A stretch of 64,000 bases of DNA, taken from positions 248,001 to 312,000 of the forward strand of contig NZ_JAIRDQ010000008.1 in assembly GCF_021458635.1 (NCBI RefSeq). Reading direction: 5' to 3'. A program made the translations under genes and the position numbers. Below the pieces are notes generated by a model. That model had not been told where the DNA came from and did not search any database. It worked only from the letters and a program-made list of their open reading frames with translations. This DNA comes from Bradyrhizobium monzae (GTDB lineage: Bacteria; Pseudomonadota; Alphaproteobacteria; Rhizobiales; Xanthobacteraceae). Positions 10,779-20,896 of the stretch are shown here, in pieces; position 1 is the stretch's first letter, and each line of letters opens with the position of its first letter.

Positions 10779-11105
10779 ATGATCTACGAAATGCGCGTCT
10801 ATCGCTGCGTACCCGGCCGCCTGCCGGCGCTGCTGAAGCGGTTCGAGACTGCGACCCTGAAGCTGTGGGAGAAGCATGGCATCAAGCAGGCCGGGTTCTT
10901 CACCACGCTGATCGGTGAATCCAACCAGGAGCTGACCTATTTCCTGGCCTGGGAGTCGCTTGCTGATCGCGAGGCGAAGTGGGCCAAGTTCATGACCGAT
11001 CCGGACTGGATGAAAGCGCGCGCCGAGAGCGAAGCGGACGGCCAGATCGTCGGCAACATCGTCAGCCAGCTGCTGACGCCGACTGCCTTCTCGTCGGTCA
11101 AGTAG
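10779..11105 (+). CDS. NIPSNAP family protein
   Basis: 108 residues. The start is chosen at the ATG after a strong AGGGAGGA ribosome site. The protein is a ferredoxin-like dimeric alpha/beta-barrel domain of the NIPSNAP family: IYEMRVYRCVPGRLPALLKRF at the N-terminus, GFFTTLIGESNQELTYFLAWESL in the centre and a DPDWMKAR motif. Bacterial members are small soluble proteins without an agreed function, sometimes linked to catabolic pathways. It stands alone, divergent from the response regulator and upstream of kdsA. Confidence 0.88.
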   Translation: MIYEMRVYRCVPGRLPALLKRFETATLKLWEKHGIKQAGFFTTLIGESNQELTYFLAWESLADREAKWAKFMTDPDWMKARAESEADGQIVGNIVSQLLTPTAFSSVK

Positions 11106-11232
11106 CGGTTGTCTCGGCATGGCTTGCGACGAGGACCCCTCGCGCAACCCTGATATTCTGATAGCCCGGGCCGAATCGGGTTGATCGGCCCCTCATCACC
11201 GCTATGGTCGCGGCGAAACGAGGGTATTGGCC

Positions 11233-12084
11233 TTGAGCTCTTCATCATCTGCGGCCCCGGTCGTCAGCGTTGGCACGGTCAAATTCGGCAACAATTTGCC
11301 GATCTCGATCATTGCCGGGCCGTGCCAGCTCGAAAGCCGTCAACATGCGCTGGAGGTCGCCTCCGCGCTGAAGGAGATCGCCACGCGGCTGAAGATAGGC
11401 CTCGTCTACAAGACCTCCTTCGACAAAGCCAACCGCACCAGTGCCTCGGCGGAGCGCGGCCTCGGCTTGGCGCAGTCGCTGCCGATCTTTGCCGAGATCC
11501 GGTCATCGCTCGGTCTGCCCGTGCTGACCGACGTGCATGACGCCTCACAATGCGCCGAGGTCGCGCAGGCCGTCGACGTCCTGCAGATCCCGGCCTTCCT
11601 GTGCCGGCAGACTGATCTGCTGCTGGCTGCGGCCGCAACCGGCAAGGTCGTCAACGTCAAGAAGGGGCAATTCCTCGCGCCCTGGGACATGACGAATGTC
11701 GTCGCCAAGATCACCAGCGCTAACAATCCCAACGTGCTCGTCACCGAGCGCGGCGCCTCGTTCGGCTACAACACGCTGGTCTCCGACATGCGTTCGCTGC
11801 CGATCATGGCCCGCGCGACCGGTGCGCCGGTGATTTTCGACGCGACCCATTCGGTGCAGCAACCGGGCGGGAAGGGCGCTTCCTCTGGCGGCGAGCGCGA
11901 ATTCGTGCCGGTGCTGGCGCGCGCGGCCGTGGCTGTCGGCGTCGCCGGCGTATTCATCGAAACCCATCCGGATCCGGATCATGCGCCGTCCGACGGGCCG
12001 AACATGGTGCCGCTGCATCAGTTCGAAGGACTGATCCGCACGCTGATGGCGTTCGATACGATCGCCAAGGGCCAAGCGCACTGA
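11233..12084 (+). CDS. kdsA: 3-deoxy-8-phosphooctulonate (KDO-8-phosphate) synthase
   Basis: About 283 residues. It condenses phosphoenolpyruvate with arabinose 5-phosphate, an early step to the KDO of lipid A core. Motifs include IIAGPCQLES, YKTSFDKANRTS, VLTDVH, LQIPAFLCRQTDLL and VFIETHPDPDHAPSDGPNM. The start is a TTG at 11233, because the ACGAGGG ribosome site lies 8 bases before it. Another TTG at 11227 is too close to that site. The stop shares one base with the start of the MFS gene (TGATG). In other bacteria kdsA often sits between pyrG and eno, which fits the broader order here. Confidence 0.95.
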   Translation: MSSSSSAAPVVSVGTVKFGNNLPISIIAGPCQLESRQHALEVASALKEIATRLKIGLVYKTSFDKANRTSASAERGLGLAQSLPIFAEIRSSLGLPVLTDVHDASQCAEVAQAVDVLQIPAFLCRQTDLLLAAAATGKVVNVKKGQFLAPWDMTNVVAKITSANNPNVLVTERGASFGYNTLVSDMRSLPIMARATGAPVIFDATHSVQQPGGKGASSGGEREFVPVLARAAVAVGVAGVFIETHPDPDHAPSDGPNMVPLHQFEGLIRTLMAFDTIAKGQAH

Positions 12085-13295
12085 TGCACGAGCCCGTGGC
12101 CAGGCCGTTGCCCGACCAGAAGTTTCCGCCTGCGATCAACATCATCGCGCTCGCGAGCTTCTCGGCGGCGTTGTCGACGCGGGCGCTCGACCCGGTGCTG
12201 CCGCATGTCGCGGAGGAATTTTCGATCAGCATCACGACCGCCGCGAGCATCGCGGCCGGCTATGCCCTGATCTACGCGCTGATCCAGCCGATCGTCGGCG
12301 CGGCCGCCGATTTGTTCGGCAAGGCGCGGCTGATGACGTTGTGCCTGGCGCTGCTCGGCGTCGCCTGCATTCTGGGTGCGCTCTCGACCTCCTTCTCGGG
12401 CCTGTTCGCGAGCCGCATGCTCGCGGGCATCGCCTCGGGGGGCGTGTTCCCGGTTGCGCTCGGCCTCACCGCCGACCTGGTGGCGCCGGCGAAGCGACAG
12501 GTGGCGATCGGGCGCACGCTGGCGGGTTCGATGACCGGCAATCTGCTCGGCGCGACCGCCTCGGGCATCATCGGCGATCTCGTCGGCTGGCGCGGCGTGC
12601 TCGTGATCATCGGCGCGCTCGGGCTGATCGCGGCCGTCGCGGTCGCGGCGGGCTTTCGCGGCGCAGCCCTGACGGCACCGCCGAAGAGCGATCTGAAGAC
12701 GCTGCGGCAGGGCTATCGCACCATCCTCGCCAATCCCAACGCGCGCTATTGCTATTCGGCCGTGTTCGTCGAGGGCTGCTGCGTGTTCGGCCTGTTTCCC
12801 TTCATCGCCGCCTTGCTGTTCGATCTCGGCGAGACCTCGCTGTCGATCGCGGGCATCGTGATTGCGGGTTTCGCGGTTGGTGGGCTGTTCTATACGTTCA
12901 CGGTCTCCCGCTTCCTGCCGCGGCTGGGCGTCAAGGGCATGATGATCGCAGGCGCGAGCCTCGTCGCCCTCCAACTCGCCGCGCTCTCCGTTGGTCCCGG
13001 CTGGAAGGTCCAATTCGCCATCATGCTGCTGATGGGCTGGGGCTTCTACATGATCCATGGCTGCCTGCAGGTGTTCGCCAGCGAGCTGTCGGTCGAGGCG
13101 CGGGCAACAGCGATGTCGCTGCACTCGTTCTTTTTCTTCATGGGTCAGACGGTCGGTCCGCTCGCCTACGGGTTCGGGCTTGCGCACACCGGGAAGGCGC
13201 CGACCCTGGTCGCGAGTGCCGTGCTGATGGTGCTGCTGGGCCTTGCCTGCGCCGCGCTGCTCAGGCCCCGGGCACCGTCCGACGCGCGCGCCTGA
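12084..13295 (+). CDS. major facilitator superfamily transporter
   Basis: 403 residues with about twelve hydrophobic segments. The A-motif region is GAAADLFGKARLM (loop 2-3), and a repeat-like PRLGVKG follows in loop 8-9. The N-terminal half resembles the drug:H+ antiporter/arabinose-efflux permease group (SRALDPVLPHVAEEF, TAASIAAGYALIYALIQPIVG). It overlaps the kdsA stop by one base, so translation is coupled, but no functional link to KDO synthesis is known to me. Substrate cannot be predicted. Confidence 0.9.
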   Translation: MHEPVARPLPDQKFPPAINIIALASFSAALSTRALDPVLPHVAEEFSISITTAASIAAGYALIYALIQPIVGAAADLFGKARLMTLCLALLGVACILGALSTSFSGLFASRMLAGIASGGVFPVALGLTADLVAPAKRQVAIGRTLAGSMTGNLLGATASGIIGDLVGWRGVLVIIGALGLIAAVAVAAGFRGAALTAPPKSDLKTLRQGYRTILANPNARYCYSAVFVEGCCVFGLFPFIAALLFDLGETSLSIAGIVIAGFAVGGLFYTFTVSRFLPRLGVKGMMIAGASLVALQLAALSVGPGWKVQFAIMLLMGWGFYMIHGCLQVFASELSVEARATAMSLHSFFFFMGQTVGPLAYGFGLAHTGKAPTLVASAVLMVLLGLACAALLRPRAPSDARA

Positions 13296-13310
13296 GGTCG
13301 GCGTGCGAGG

Positions 13311-13439
13311 CGGCGCTTTGCCGATCATGATTTCGCCAGCTACGTGCCGGGCCTCGACCGCAACGACGAGATCGGCCGCATGGCTGTAGCGTTGCAGGTG
13401 TTCAAGGACGCCATGATCAGCTTCGGGCCGAGATCTTGA
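13311..13439 (+). pseudogene. fragment of a methyl-accepting chemotaxis protein (HAMP region)
   Basis: A short open stretch in one frame reads ADHDFASYVPGLDRNDEIGRM and continues AVALQVFKDAMI before a TGA. This is the typical end of the HAMP domain in rhizobial chemoreceptors (pattern LPG..RKDEIG.MA.AV..FKD). No start codon with a ribosome site precedes it, and no signalling domain follows. It is read as a remnant left by deletion of a chemoreceptor gene between the MFS and stress-protein genes. Confidence 0.6.
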
Positions 13440-13528
13440 AATTGAAATAAAAGCGGATAGACCGGGGGGGAGGATCGGGCCATAGTCTTGGGCATCACTT
13501 GCGGGGCAAGAAGCAAGGGAGCCAACGA

Positions 13529-13981
13529 ATGTACGCCAATATCCTCATGAGCACCGATGGTTCGGATGTCGCGAGAAAAGGCGTCGAGCATGGAATTGCT
13601 CTGGCAAAAGCCTTGAATGCCAAGGCGACAATCGTCACCGTGACGGAAGCACTGCCGATCGATTTTGGCGGCGGACACGATTCGGGATGGATCCCGACGC
13701 AGGCAGAGATCGATAGTTTTGACGAAGCCTGCAGGCAGCGGGCCGGCAAAGTGCTCGACCAAGCTCGTGCCATGGCCGAGCGGAGCGGGGCGTCGGTGGA
13801 ATTGTTACACGTTCCGAATGCGCACCCGGCCACCGCGATTGTCGAGACGGCGAAGTCCAGAGGCTGCGACTTGATCGTCATGTCCTCTCATGGGCGTCGC
13901 GGCCTCAGAAAACTGTTTCTGGGAAGTCAGACATCCGAGGTTCTCGTCAACGGAAGCGTTCCGGTCCTGGTCGTGCCATAG
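13529..13981 (+). CDS. universal stress protein (UspA family)
   Basis: 150 residues, one Usp domain. It begins MYANILMSTDGSD and ends with SSHGRRGLRKLFLGSQTSEV and VPVLVVP. The ATP-binding pattern G-2x-G-9x-G-S is nearly intact, but its first glycine is serine (Ser-Ser-His-Gly), which some ATP-binding members tolerate. A long insert (IDFGGGHDSGWIPTQAEIDS) follows strand 2. An AGGGAGCC ribosome site supports the start. Usp proteins respond to starvation, oxygen limitation and other stress. Its stop abuts the stop of the convergent binding-protein gene. Confidence 0.94.
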   Translation: MYANILMSTDGSDVARKGVEHGIALAKALNAKATIVTVTEALPIDFGGGHDSGWIPTQAEIDSFDEACRQRAGKVLDQARAMAERSGASVELLHVPNAHPATAIVETAKSRGCDLIVMSSHGRRGLRKLFLGSQTSEVLVNGSVPVLVVP

Positions 13982-14791
13982 CTATTTCGCTCCGTCAGCC
14001 GGGATCGGCTCCATGCCGCTCGCGATGATCGCGTCGCGCGCCGCGGGGGAGGCGAGGAACTTGATCAAGGCGCGCCCGGCCTCTTGCTCTTTCGAGACGG
14101 TCGCGATGCCGGCCGAGAAGATCGTGATCTGCTGAATTTCCTTCGGCAGGGGCCCTACGATGTCGATGCCCTTCACGGGCTTCAATTCGCTGATCTGCTG
14201 GAATCCGAGCTCGGCCTCGCCATGCGCGACGATCTCGCCGACTGGAGTAGCCGGGATCTTGCGCGCCTTGTCCTTCATGGCCTCAGTGATGCCGAGCTTG
14301 TCGAACATCTCGGTCGAGACGTAGACGCCACTGGCACTGTCGGAATAGGCGATCGTCTTCGCCGCCAGCAGCGCGCGCTTGACCGCGTCGACCGAACTGA
14401 TGTCCGGCTTCGGCGCGCCGGACTTCACGGCGACTCCGATCGGCGACCGCGTCAGGTCGACCTGGCTGCCGGCCACGACCTTGCCCTTGTTGACGAGATC
14501 CGTGAGCGCGTAGCCCACCATGATCAGCACGTCCGCCGGTTCACCGCGCTCGAGCCGGACCGGAATCGCATTGGTGGTGGTGCCCATCGACGGCCCGTAG
14601 GCGGTCAGCACCTTGTTGCCGGTGGCTTTCTCGAATTCCGGCACGAGCGCGTGATAGGCCGCCGTCAATCCGCCGGAGATCATCACCCGGACTTCGGCAG
14701 CGTGAGACGCGCCGGTGAACCACAGGACGCTGAGAAGGCCGACGGCAACGCCGCGGAATTTCGCAGATGCAGATATCGATGTCATCGTCAT
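13982..14791 (-). CDS. molybdate-type ABC transporter substrate-binding protein (orphan)
   Basis: 269 residues. A signal peptide (about 1-33, ending SHAAEVRV) precedes a type II periplasmic binding fold of the ModA/SBP_bac_11 group: MISGGLTAAYHALVPEFEKATG, GPSMGTTTNAIPVRLERGEPADV and YSDSASGVYVSTEMFDKLGI. A GGAGG ribosome site 5 bases before the ATG decides the start, which lies 10 bases after the queF stop. No permease or ATPase gene is nearby, and the ligand-loop residues are not diagnostic. Molybdate, another oxyanion or a small organic ligand are all possible. Confidence 0.82.
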   Translation of the reverse strand: MTMTSISASAKFRGVAVGLLSVLWFTGASHAAEVRVMISGGLTAAYHALVPEFEKATGNKVLTAYGPSMGTTTNAIPVRLERGEPADVLIMVGYALTDLVNKGKVVAGSQVDLTRSPIGVAVKSGAPKPDISSVDAVKRALLAAKTIAYSDSASGVYVSTEMFDKLGITEAMKDKARKIPATPVGEIVAHGEAELGFQQISELKPVKGIDIVGPLPKEIQQITIFSAGIATVSKEQEAGRALIKFLASPAARDAIIASGMEPIPADGAK

Positions 14792-14801
14792 TGGCCTCCA
14801 A

Positions 14802-15278
14802 CTAACCCCGGCCGCGATAGGGCGCGACGCCTTGCTCGGGGACCCACAGGCCCTTCGGCACGCGGCCGGTCTGCCAGAACACGTCGATCGGGATGCCGCC
14901 GCGCGGGTACCAATAACCGCCGATGCGCAAGAATTTCGGCTTGATCTCGGAAGCAATGCGCTTGCCGATCATCACGGTGCAATCCTCGTGGAAGGCGCCG
15001 TGGTTGCGGAAGCTTGCGATGTAGAGTTTGAGCGATTTCGACTCCAGCAGCCATTGGCCGGGCGCGTAGTCGATCATCAGATAGGCGAAATCGGGCTGGC
15101 CGGTCACCGGGCAGAGCGAGGTGAATTCCGGCACCGTGAAACGGACCAGATAATCGGTGCCGGCTTGCGGATTGGGTACGCGGTCGAGCTTGGCCTTCTC
15201 GGGCGCATCCGGCCATTCCACGGCGCGGCCGAGCTGCAAAGAAGGTGAGTTGTTCGATTTGCTAGGTTTTTTCGACAT
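14802..15278 (-). CDS. queF: NADPH-dependent 7-cyano-7-deazaguanine reductase QueF
   Basis: 158 residues, the short unimodular QueF. It reduces preQ0 to preQ1 in queuosine synthesis. The active-site Cys56 lies in FTSLCPVTGQPDFA, with Asp63 behind it. The QueF motif region follows as WLLESKSLKLYIASFRNHG and FHEDC. It is divergent from eno across about 125 bases and leads the binding-protein gene on the same strand. Whether that protein takes part in queuosine-precursor uptake is untested. Confidence 0.96.
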   Translation of the reverse strand: MSKKPSKSNNSPSLQLGRAVEWPDAPEKAKLDRVPNPQAGTDYLVRFTVPEFTSLCPVTGQPDFAYLMIDYAPGQWLLESKSLKLYIASFRNHGAFHEDCTVMIGKRIASEIKPKFLRIGGYWYPRGGIPIDVFWQTGRVPKGLWVPEQGVAPYRGRG

Positions 15279-15404
15279 GAGGCCGCCTCCGAGCGGCCGT
15301 CTTAGCCAATCGTGGCGCGGCCGTCACCCGGCCTTTTCCGCTTCGATGCATTGCGGTAGAAGCACCGCCAACTGCCCCCTTTGTTTCCCCGGAAAGAGGC
15401 CCCC

Positions 15405-16688
<1,284 letters not shown>

Positions 16689-16722
16689 GCCAGCGCTTGA
16701 ACAAGCACAGGGGAGGATCGAC

Positions 16723-17862
16723 ATGAGCGACGGCAAGACCGGACTGCAACTGCGTTCGCTGATCAAGACAAGCGGAGAGCTCGAGATCCTGCTGCTGGAC
16801 GTGGCGACCCCCGAGCCTGCGGACGACGAGGTCGTCGTCCGCATCGAGGCGGCGCCGATCAACCCGTCCGACCTCGGCCTGCTCGTCGGCGCCGCCGACA
16901 TGAGCACGGCCAAGGCGTCCGGTACGAAAGAGGCGCCCGTCATCACTGCGAAGGTGCCTGACGGTGCGATGCGCGCCATGGGAGCGCGGCTCGACCAATC
17001 CCTGCCGGTCGGCAACGAGGGCGCCGGAATCGTCATCAAGACCGGCTCGTCGGATGCTGCGAAGGCGCTGATGGGCAAGACGGTCGCGATGATCGGCGGC
17101 GCGATGTACGCGCAGTACCGGACCCTGAAGGCGCGAGACTGCCAGCCGCTGCCCGAAGGCACGACGGCGGCGGAGGGCGCGTCCTGGTTCGTCAATCCGC
17201 TCACTGCGCTCGGCATGACCGAGACGATGCGGCGCGAGGGCCACAAGGCGCTAGTGCACACGGCGGCAGCCTCCAATCTCGGCCAGATGCTGAACAAGAT
17301 CTGCATCAAGGACGGCATCGGGCTCGTCAACATCGTGCGCAGCAAGGAGCAGGCGGAGATCCTGAAGAAGATCGGCGCCAAGCACGTCGTCGATTCCAGC
17401 GCACCGAGCTTCCTCGACGATCTCACCAATGCGCTGGTTGAGACCGGCGCGACCATCGCCTTCGATGCCATCGGCGGCGGCAAGCTCGCCGGCGACATCC
17501 TCAACTGCATGGAAATCGCGATCAACAAGACCGCGAAGGAATACAGCCGTTACGGTTCCAACGTGCACAAGCAGGTCTATGTCTATGGCGCGCTAGATAT
17601 CCGCCCGATCGAACTGCCGCGCGGCTTCGGCATGGCCTGGGGCGTCGGCGGCTGGCTCTTGACCCCGTTCCTGCAGAAGATCGGACCTGCCGATATCGGA
17701 CGTCTGCGTCAGCGCGTCGTGAGCGAATTGAAGACGACGTTTGCCAGCCACTACACCAAGGTGGTGTCGCTGCAGGAGGCGCTCGATCCCGCCAACATCG
17801 CGGTGTACGCCAAACGCGCCACAGGCGAAAAATTCCTCATCAATCCGAATAAGCCTTCGTGA
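16723..17862 (+). CDS. MDR-superfamily (zinc-independent) oxidoreductase
   Basis: 379 residues. The medium-chain dehydrogenase/reductase fold is recognisable: VVVRIEAAPINPSDLGLL (GroES-like part), VGNEGAGIVI, WFVNPLTALGM and the nucleotide-binding region LVHTAAASNLGQML. The latter replaces the usual GxGxxG, as in quinone-oxidoreductase-like members. No structural or catalytic zinc ligands are seen. It ends with EKFLINPNKPS. It starts 34 bases after eno with a GGGAGG ribosome site and may be cotranscribed. The substrate is unknown. A terminator follows. Confidence 0.85.
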   Translation: MSDGKTGLQLRSLIKTSGELEILLLDVATPEPADDEVVVRIEAAPINPSDLGLLVGAADMSTAKASGTKEAPVITAKVPDGAMRAMGARLDQSLPVGNEGAGIVIKTGSSDAAKALMGKTVAMIGGAMYAQYRTLKARDCQPLPEGTTAAEGASWFVNPLTALGMTETMRREGHKALVHTAAASNLGQMLNKICIKDGIGLVNIVRSKEQAEILKKIGAKHVVDSSAPSFLDDLTNALVETGATIAFDAIGGGKLAGDILNCMEIAINKTAKEYSRYGSNVHKQVYVYGALDIRPIELPRGFGMAWGVGGWLLTPFLQKIGPADIGRLRQRVVSELKTTFASHYTKVVSLQEALDPANIAVYAKRATGEKFLINPNKPS

Positions 17863-17916
17863 TCTGCGAGGGCAGGTCAACCAAAACAGGTTTAGCCTTC
17901 TGAGCGAAGCGGGAGA

Positions 17917-17946
17917 CAGGCCGCCTCTTGGCGGCCTGATTGTTTT
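17917..17946 (+). terminator. rho-independent terminator after the MDR oxidoreductase gene
   Basis: A perfect 9-bp stem, CAGGCCGCC with GGCGGCCTG, has a TCTT loop and is followed by ATTGTTTT. It lies 55 bases after the oxidoreductase stop and probably ends the eno transcript. Confidence 0.85.
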
Positions 17947-18225
17947 GGACCGGCGGTTGGGTGTGCCCAAACAAAAAGGCCGAAAACAACCCCATGCACA
18001 GTAGGGGTCGCATGAGATTTTTTATTTCGGAGATACCGAATAAAAGTTGCTCCGTCGGGCAAAACAGGGGTATCGTGGCATAGTGGGCAGGCTCGACCAT
18101 CTGCTTTCCAGAAACGCAGCGTTTCCAAACCGGACCGGTTCATGCACTTGCATCCATCGGGCGGGATGGCTTAAGTGCCGCCGGCACTTCCCCCAAGGTT
18201 TCAAGGACAACCCAAGGATAATCTG
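17947..18225. other. intergenic region upstream of the FMN reductase gene, with a hairpin
   Basis: No gene was recognised here. At 18021-18044 TTTATTTCGG and CCGAATAAA can pair around AGATA, with one bulged T, giving an AT-rich hairpin in otherwise GC-rich DNA. The promoter of the reductase gene should lie in this stretch, but no convincing -35/-10 pair was found. Confidence 0.4.
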
Positions 18226-18777
18226 ATGGCCTACAACATCGTCGTGATCGCCGGCAGCCTGCGCAAGGACAGCTTCTCGCTGAAGATCGCCAAGGCGCTT
18301 ACAAAGCTCGCGCCGGCATCCCTCAAGCTCGAGGTCGTCACGCTCGAGGGTATCTCCTTCTTCAACCAGGACCTCGAGGGCGCACCGCCCGCCGACTGGC
18401 TGGCCTTCCGCGAGAAGTTGCAGAAGTCCGACGGCATCATCTTCGTCACGCCGGAATACAATCGCGCCATCCCGGGCGTGCTGAAGAACGCCATCGACGT
18501 CGCCTCGCGGCCCTATGGCAAGAGCTCGTTCAACGGCAAGCCGGTCGGCATCATCTCCAACTCGCCGGGCCCGCTCGGTGGCGTCAGCGCCGCCAAGACG
18601 CTGCAGAACATCCTGCCGGGCATTGCGGGCCCGATCCTGCAGCAGCCCGAGATCTACCTGAACGCCGTCGGCGACGCTTTTGATGCCGAGGGCAATCTGG
18701 TCAAGGAGTCGCTCAAGCCCGTGCTCCAGGCCTATGTGGACGCCTTCGCGGCGCACGTGGCGAAGCATCACGGCTGA
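18226..18777 (+). CDS. NADPH-dependent FMN reductase (chromate/quinone reductase family)
   Basis: 183 residues, flavodoxin-like. The flavin phosphate loop is GSLRKDSFS (9-17). The central motif FVTPEYNRAIPGVLKNAID and the following ISNSPGPLGG are typical of the NAD(P)H-dependent FMN/quinone reductases (ChrR/YieF-like). These soluble enzymes reduce quinones, azo compounds or chromate, often as a defence against oxidative stress. The ATG follows an AAGGATA site. It is flanked by a terminator upstream and a palindromic repeat downstream, so it is probably transcribed alone. Confidence 0.92.
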   Translation: MAYNIVVIAGSLRKDSFSLKIAKALTKLAPASLKLEVVTLEGISFFNQDLEGAPPADWLAFREKLQKSDGIIFVTPEYNRAIPGVLKNAIDVASRPYGKSSFNGKPVGIISNSPGPLGGVSAAKTLQNILPGIAGPILQQPEIYLNAVGDAFDAEGNLVKESLKPVLQAYVDAFAAHVAKHHG

Positions 18778-18784
18778 GGCTCTC

Positions 18785-18870
18785 CGTCATGGCCGGGCTT
18801 GTCCCGGCCATCCACGTGTTGGCTGCGGTGACTAAGAACGTGGATGCCCGGGACAAGCCCGGGCATGACG
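18785..18870. repeat. interspersed palindromic repeat, family A copy 1
   Basis: The arms CGTCATGGCCGGGCTTGTCC and ACAAGCCCGGGCATGACG, with inner ATCCACGT/ACGTGGAT, form a long imperfect palindrome of about 86 bases. A second copy lies at 61536-61621. Within each arm a smaller palindrome (GGCCGGG..CCCGGCC) is nested. The type is common between genes in Bradyrhizobium. Confidence 0.9.
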
Positions 18871-18940
18871 CGTGGAGATAGGGTGCCTGGGGCAGGGGCG
18901 GTTAGCACTCCCTTAACCAAGCTGGCCCATCATTGCCAAA

Positions 18941-19258
18941 ATGGTCTCCCGCGCGCGCCTCAAATCGGTCCTGACCGGCCTTGCCCTCTATGCGATGGCG
19001 GCCGCCATTGTCGGCTATTTCGGGGTCAACGCCTATACCGGCAAGTATGGCCTCAATGCCCGCCAGGAGCTCGACCAGGAGATCATCGCGCTGACCAGCG
19101 AGCTCGCCCAGCTCAAGCGCGAGCGCGCCCGGAGCGAGCAGCGCGTGTCGCTCTTGCGCACCGAGAAGATCGACCCCGACATGCTGGACGAGCGGGCCCG
19201 GTTCCAGCTCGACTATGTCAATCCGCACGATCTCGTTCGGATGATCCCGCAGAACTGA
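18941..19258 (+). CDS. ftsB: septum formation initiator family protein (FtsB/DivIC)
   Basis: 105 residues. One membrane segment (about 9-30) is followed by a coiled coil (about 42-72, ELDQEIIALTSELAQLKRERARSEQRV) and the C-terminal block IDPDMLDERARFQLDYVNPHD, which is characteristic of alphaproteobacterial FtsB/DivIC proteins. These join FtsL and FtsQ at the division site. Placement just upstream of the pyruvate dehydrogenase genes is conserved in rhizobia. The insertion of a phosphodiesterase gene between them is worth noting. Confidence 0.9.
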   Translation: MVSRARLKSVLTGLALYAMAAAIVGYFGVNAYTGKYGLNARQELDQEIIALTSELAQLKRERARSEQRVSLLRTEKIDPDMLDERARFQLDYVNPHDLVRMIPQN

Positions 19259-19353
19259 ATCCTCCGCCTGCCACCGTCATCTGCCTGTCAGAGTCTTGAG
19301 ACAAGACGGCAAGCCCCGGCATTGATGCGATGCCGTGAAGATGGAGGCTTGGC

Positions 19354-20727
19354 ATGATGAACAATCGTTGCCGACGGACACTGCGTGTTGCGATGCTGTT
19401 CAGCGCGGCGTCCCTGCCGCTGTCGATGGCGTGCGCACAAACGGCCGCGCCGGCCGGTGCCAAGAGTTTCCTGACCGTCGACGGAAAGGCGCCGCTGATC
19501 CTCGGCCATCGCGGCGTGCCTGGCCTCGTGCCCGAAGAGACCGAGGCCTCGTACGACCTCGCCGCGGCGCTCGGGACCGACGCGCTTGAAGAGGACCTGC
19601 ACCTCACCAAGGACTGCGTGCTGGTCGCGCGTCACAACCCCTGGCTCGCGGACAACACCAACGTGGCCCAGGTGGCGAAGACCAATGCGGCGGTCGCGGC
19701 CCGCAAGCGCACGGTGCCCGGCGTGCGCGTCAAGGCGCCGGCTGCCGCTGGCACGCCCGTCGACTACCTCGTCGATCTCACCGATCCGGCCGATCCCAAA
19801 TCGGTGCTGAAGTCACTGATCGTCGACGGTGAGGATCACACCAACGACTGGTCGATCACCGATTTCACCATGGCCGAGCTGAAGGAGTGGATCGGCGGCA
19901 CCACCTATGATGCGGCCAACGAACGGCCGAAGGTGTTCAACGGCAAATTCGCAGTCATGAGCTTCCAGGACATCCTCGACATCGCCAAGACCAAGAGCAA
20001 GGAGAGCGGGCGGACCATCCTGGTCTACCCGGAAACCAAGAACCCGACCTGGAATAACGCTCAGGCCATCGCCAATGGCTGCGGTGCGCCCGGCAGCCAT
20101 CCGCTCGAGGATGCCCTGATCAAGATCATCAAGGACAACGGCCTCAACACCAAGGACGCGCCGATCCTGGTCCAGAGTTTCGAGCCCGGCAGCCTGAAAT
20201 ATATGCGCAGCCATGGCCTCGAGACGCGGCAGGTCCAGCTCGTCGACGGCAACGGCATCGACCTCAGGAACGGCAAGGTCCTGCTCAACAACATCACCAA
20301 TTCCCGTCCGTTCGACTGGACGGTGGCGGGCGATGCGCGCCTGTACGATGCGATGCTGACCCCTGCGGGCCTCGCCGAGATCAAGACCTATGCCGACGGC
20401 ATCGGTCCGTGGAAGGCTTATATCGTTCCACTGAAGATCGCGCAGTGGAAGGATACCAATGCCGACGGCACGCCCTACAAGGGCTCGACGCCTGAGGCTT
20501 CGACGCAGGATGCAACGAACCTGATTGCCAACGCGCATAAGCTCGGCCTGTTCGTGCACGTCTTCACGTTCCGCAACGAGAAGAAATATCTGGCCGCCGA
20601 CTATCACGCCGATCCGGCCCAGGAATATCTCAAATTCTTCCGTCTCGGCGTCGATGGGGTCTTCACCGATTTCACGCATACCGGCGTTGCCGCCCGCGCA
20701 GCGTATCTGCGTGAGCTTGGCTGGTGA
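19354..20727 (+). CDS. secreted glycerophosphodiester phosphodiesterase
   Basis: 457 residues. An N-terminal signal peptide (about 1-29, ending SMACAQ) suggests periplasmic export. A Cys near its end raises a lipoprotein possibility, but the lipobox is poor. The GDPD active-site start ILGHRGVPGLVPEET is followed by LEEDLHLTKDCVLVARHN, giving the catalytic His/Glu/Asp set. The C-terminal FRLGVDGVFTDF is also typical. Long inserts between strands make it similar to periplasmic GlpQ-type enzymes that split glycerophosphodiesters to glycerol 3-phosphate. It is possibly used in phosphorus scavenging. Confidence 0.9.
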   Translation: MMNNRCRRTLRVAMLFSAASLPLSMACAQTAAPAGAKSFLTVDGKAPLILGHRGVPGLVPEETEASYDLAAALGTDALEEDLHLTKDCVLVARHNPWLADNTNVAQVAKTNAAVAARKRTVPGVRVKAPAAAGTPVDYLVDLTDPADPKSVLKSLIVDGEDHTNDWSITDFTMAELKEWIGGTTYDAANERPKVFNGKFAVMSFQDILDIAKTKSKESGRTILVYPETKNPTWNNAQAIANGCGAPGSHPLEDALIKIIKDNGLNTKDAPILVQSFEPGSLKYMRSHGLETRQVQLVDGNGIDLRNGKVLLNNITNSRPFDWTVAGDARLYDAMLTPAGLAEIKTYADGIGPWKAYIVPLKIAQWKDTNADGTPYKGSTPEASTQDATNLIANAHKLGLFVHVFTFRNEKKYLAADYHADPAQEYLKFFRLGVDGVFTDFTHTGVAARAAYLRELGW

Positions 20728-20896
20728 GGTGAGCGTCGCGTGAGCCAAATGTTGCCTGATCAAGCCTAAAGGTTTTGCAAAGTTTCGGCCACGTTGCAGT
20801 GCGGCATAATGAAAGTCGTGCCATGCCGCTGCGGTGCTTTCGCACGCGATTGAGTTGGGTTAGAGAGGGCTTAGTTTTCTCTGACCCGGAATTCTC

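Noticed and set aside
17892..18143. Minus-strand frame with a CPLCHDTP motif
   Set aside because: It crosses the terminator hairpin and has no ribosome site. The CxxC pair is probably chance.
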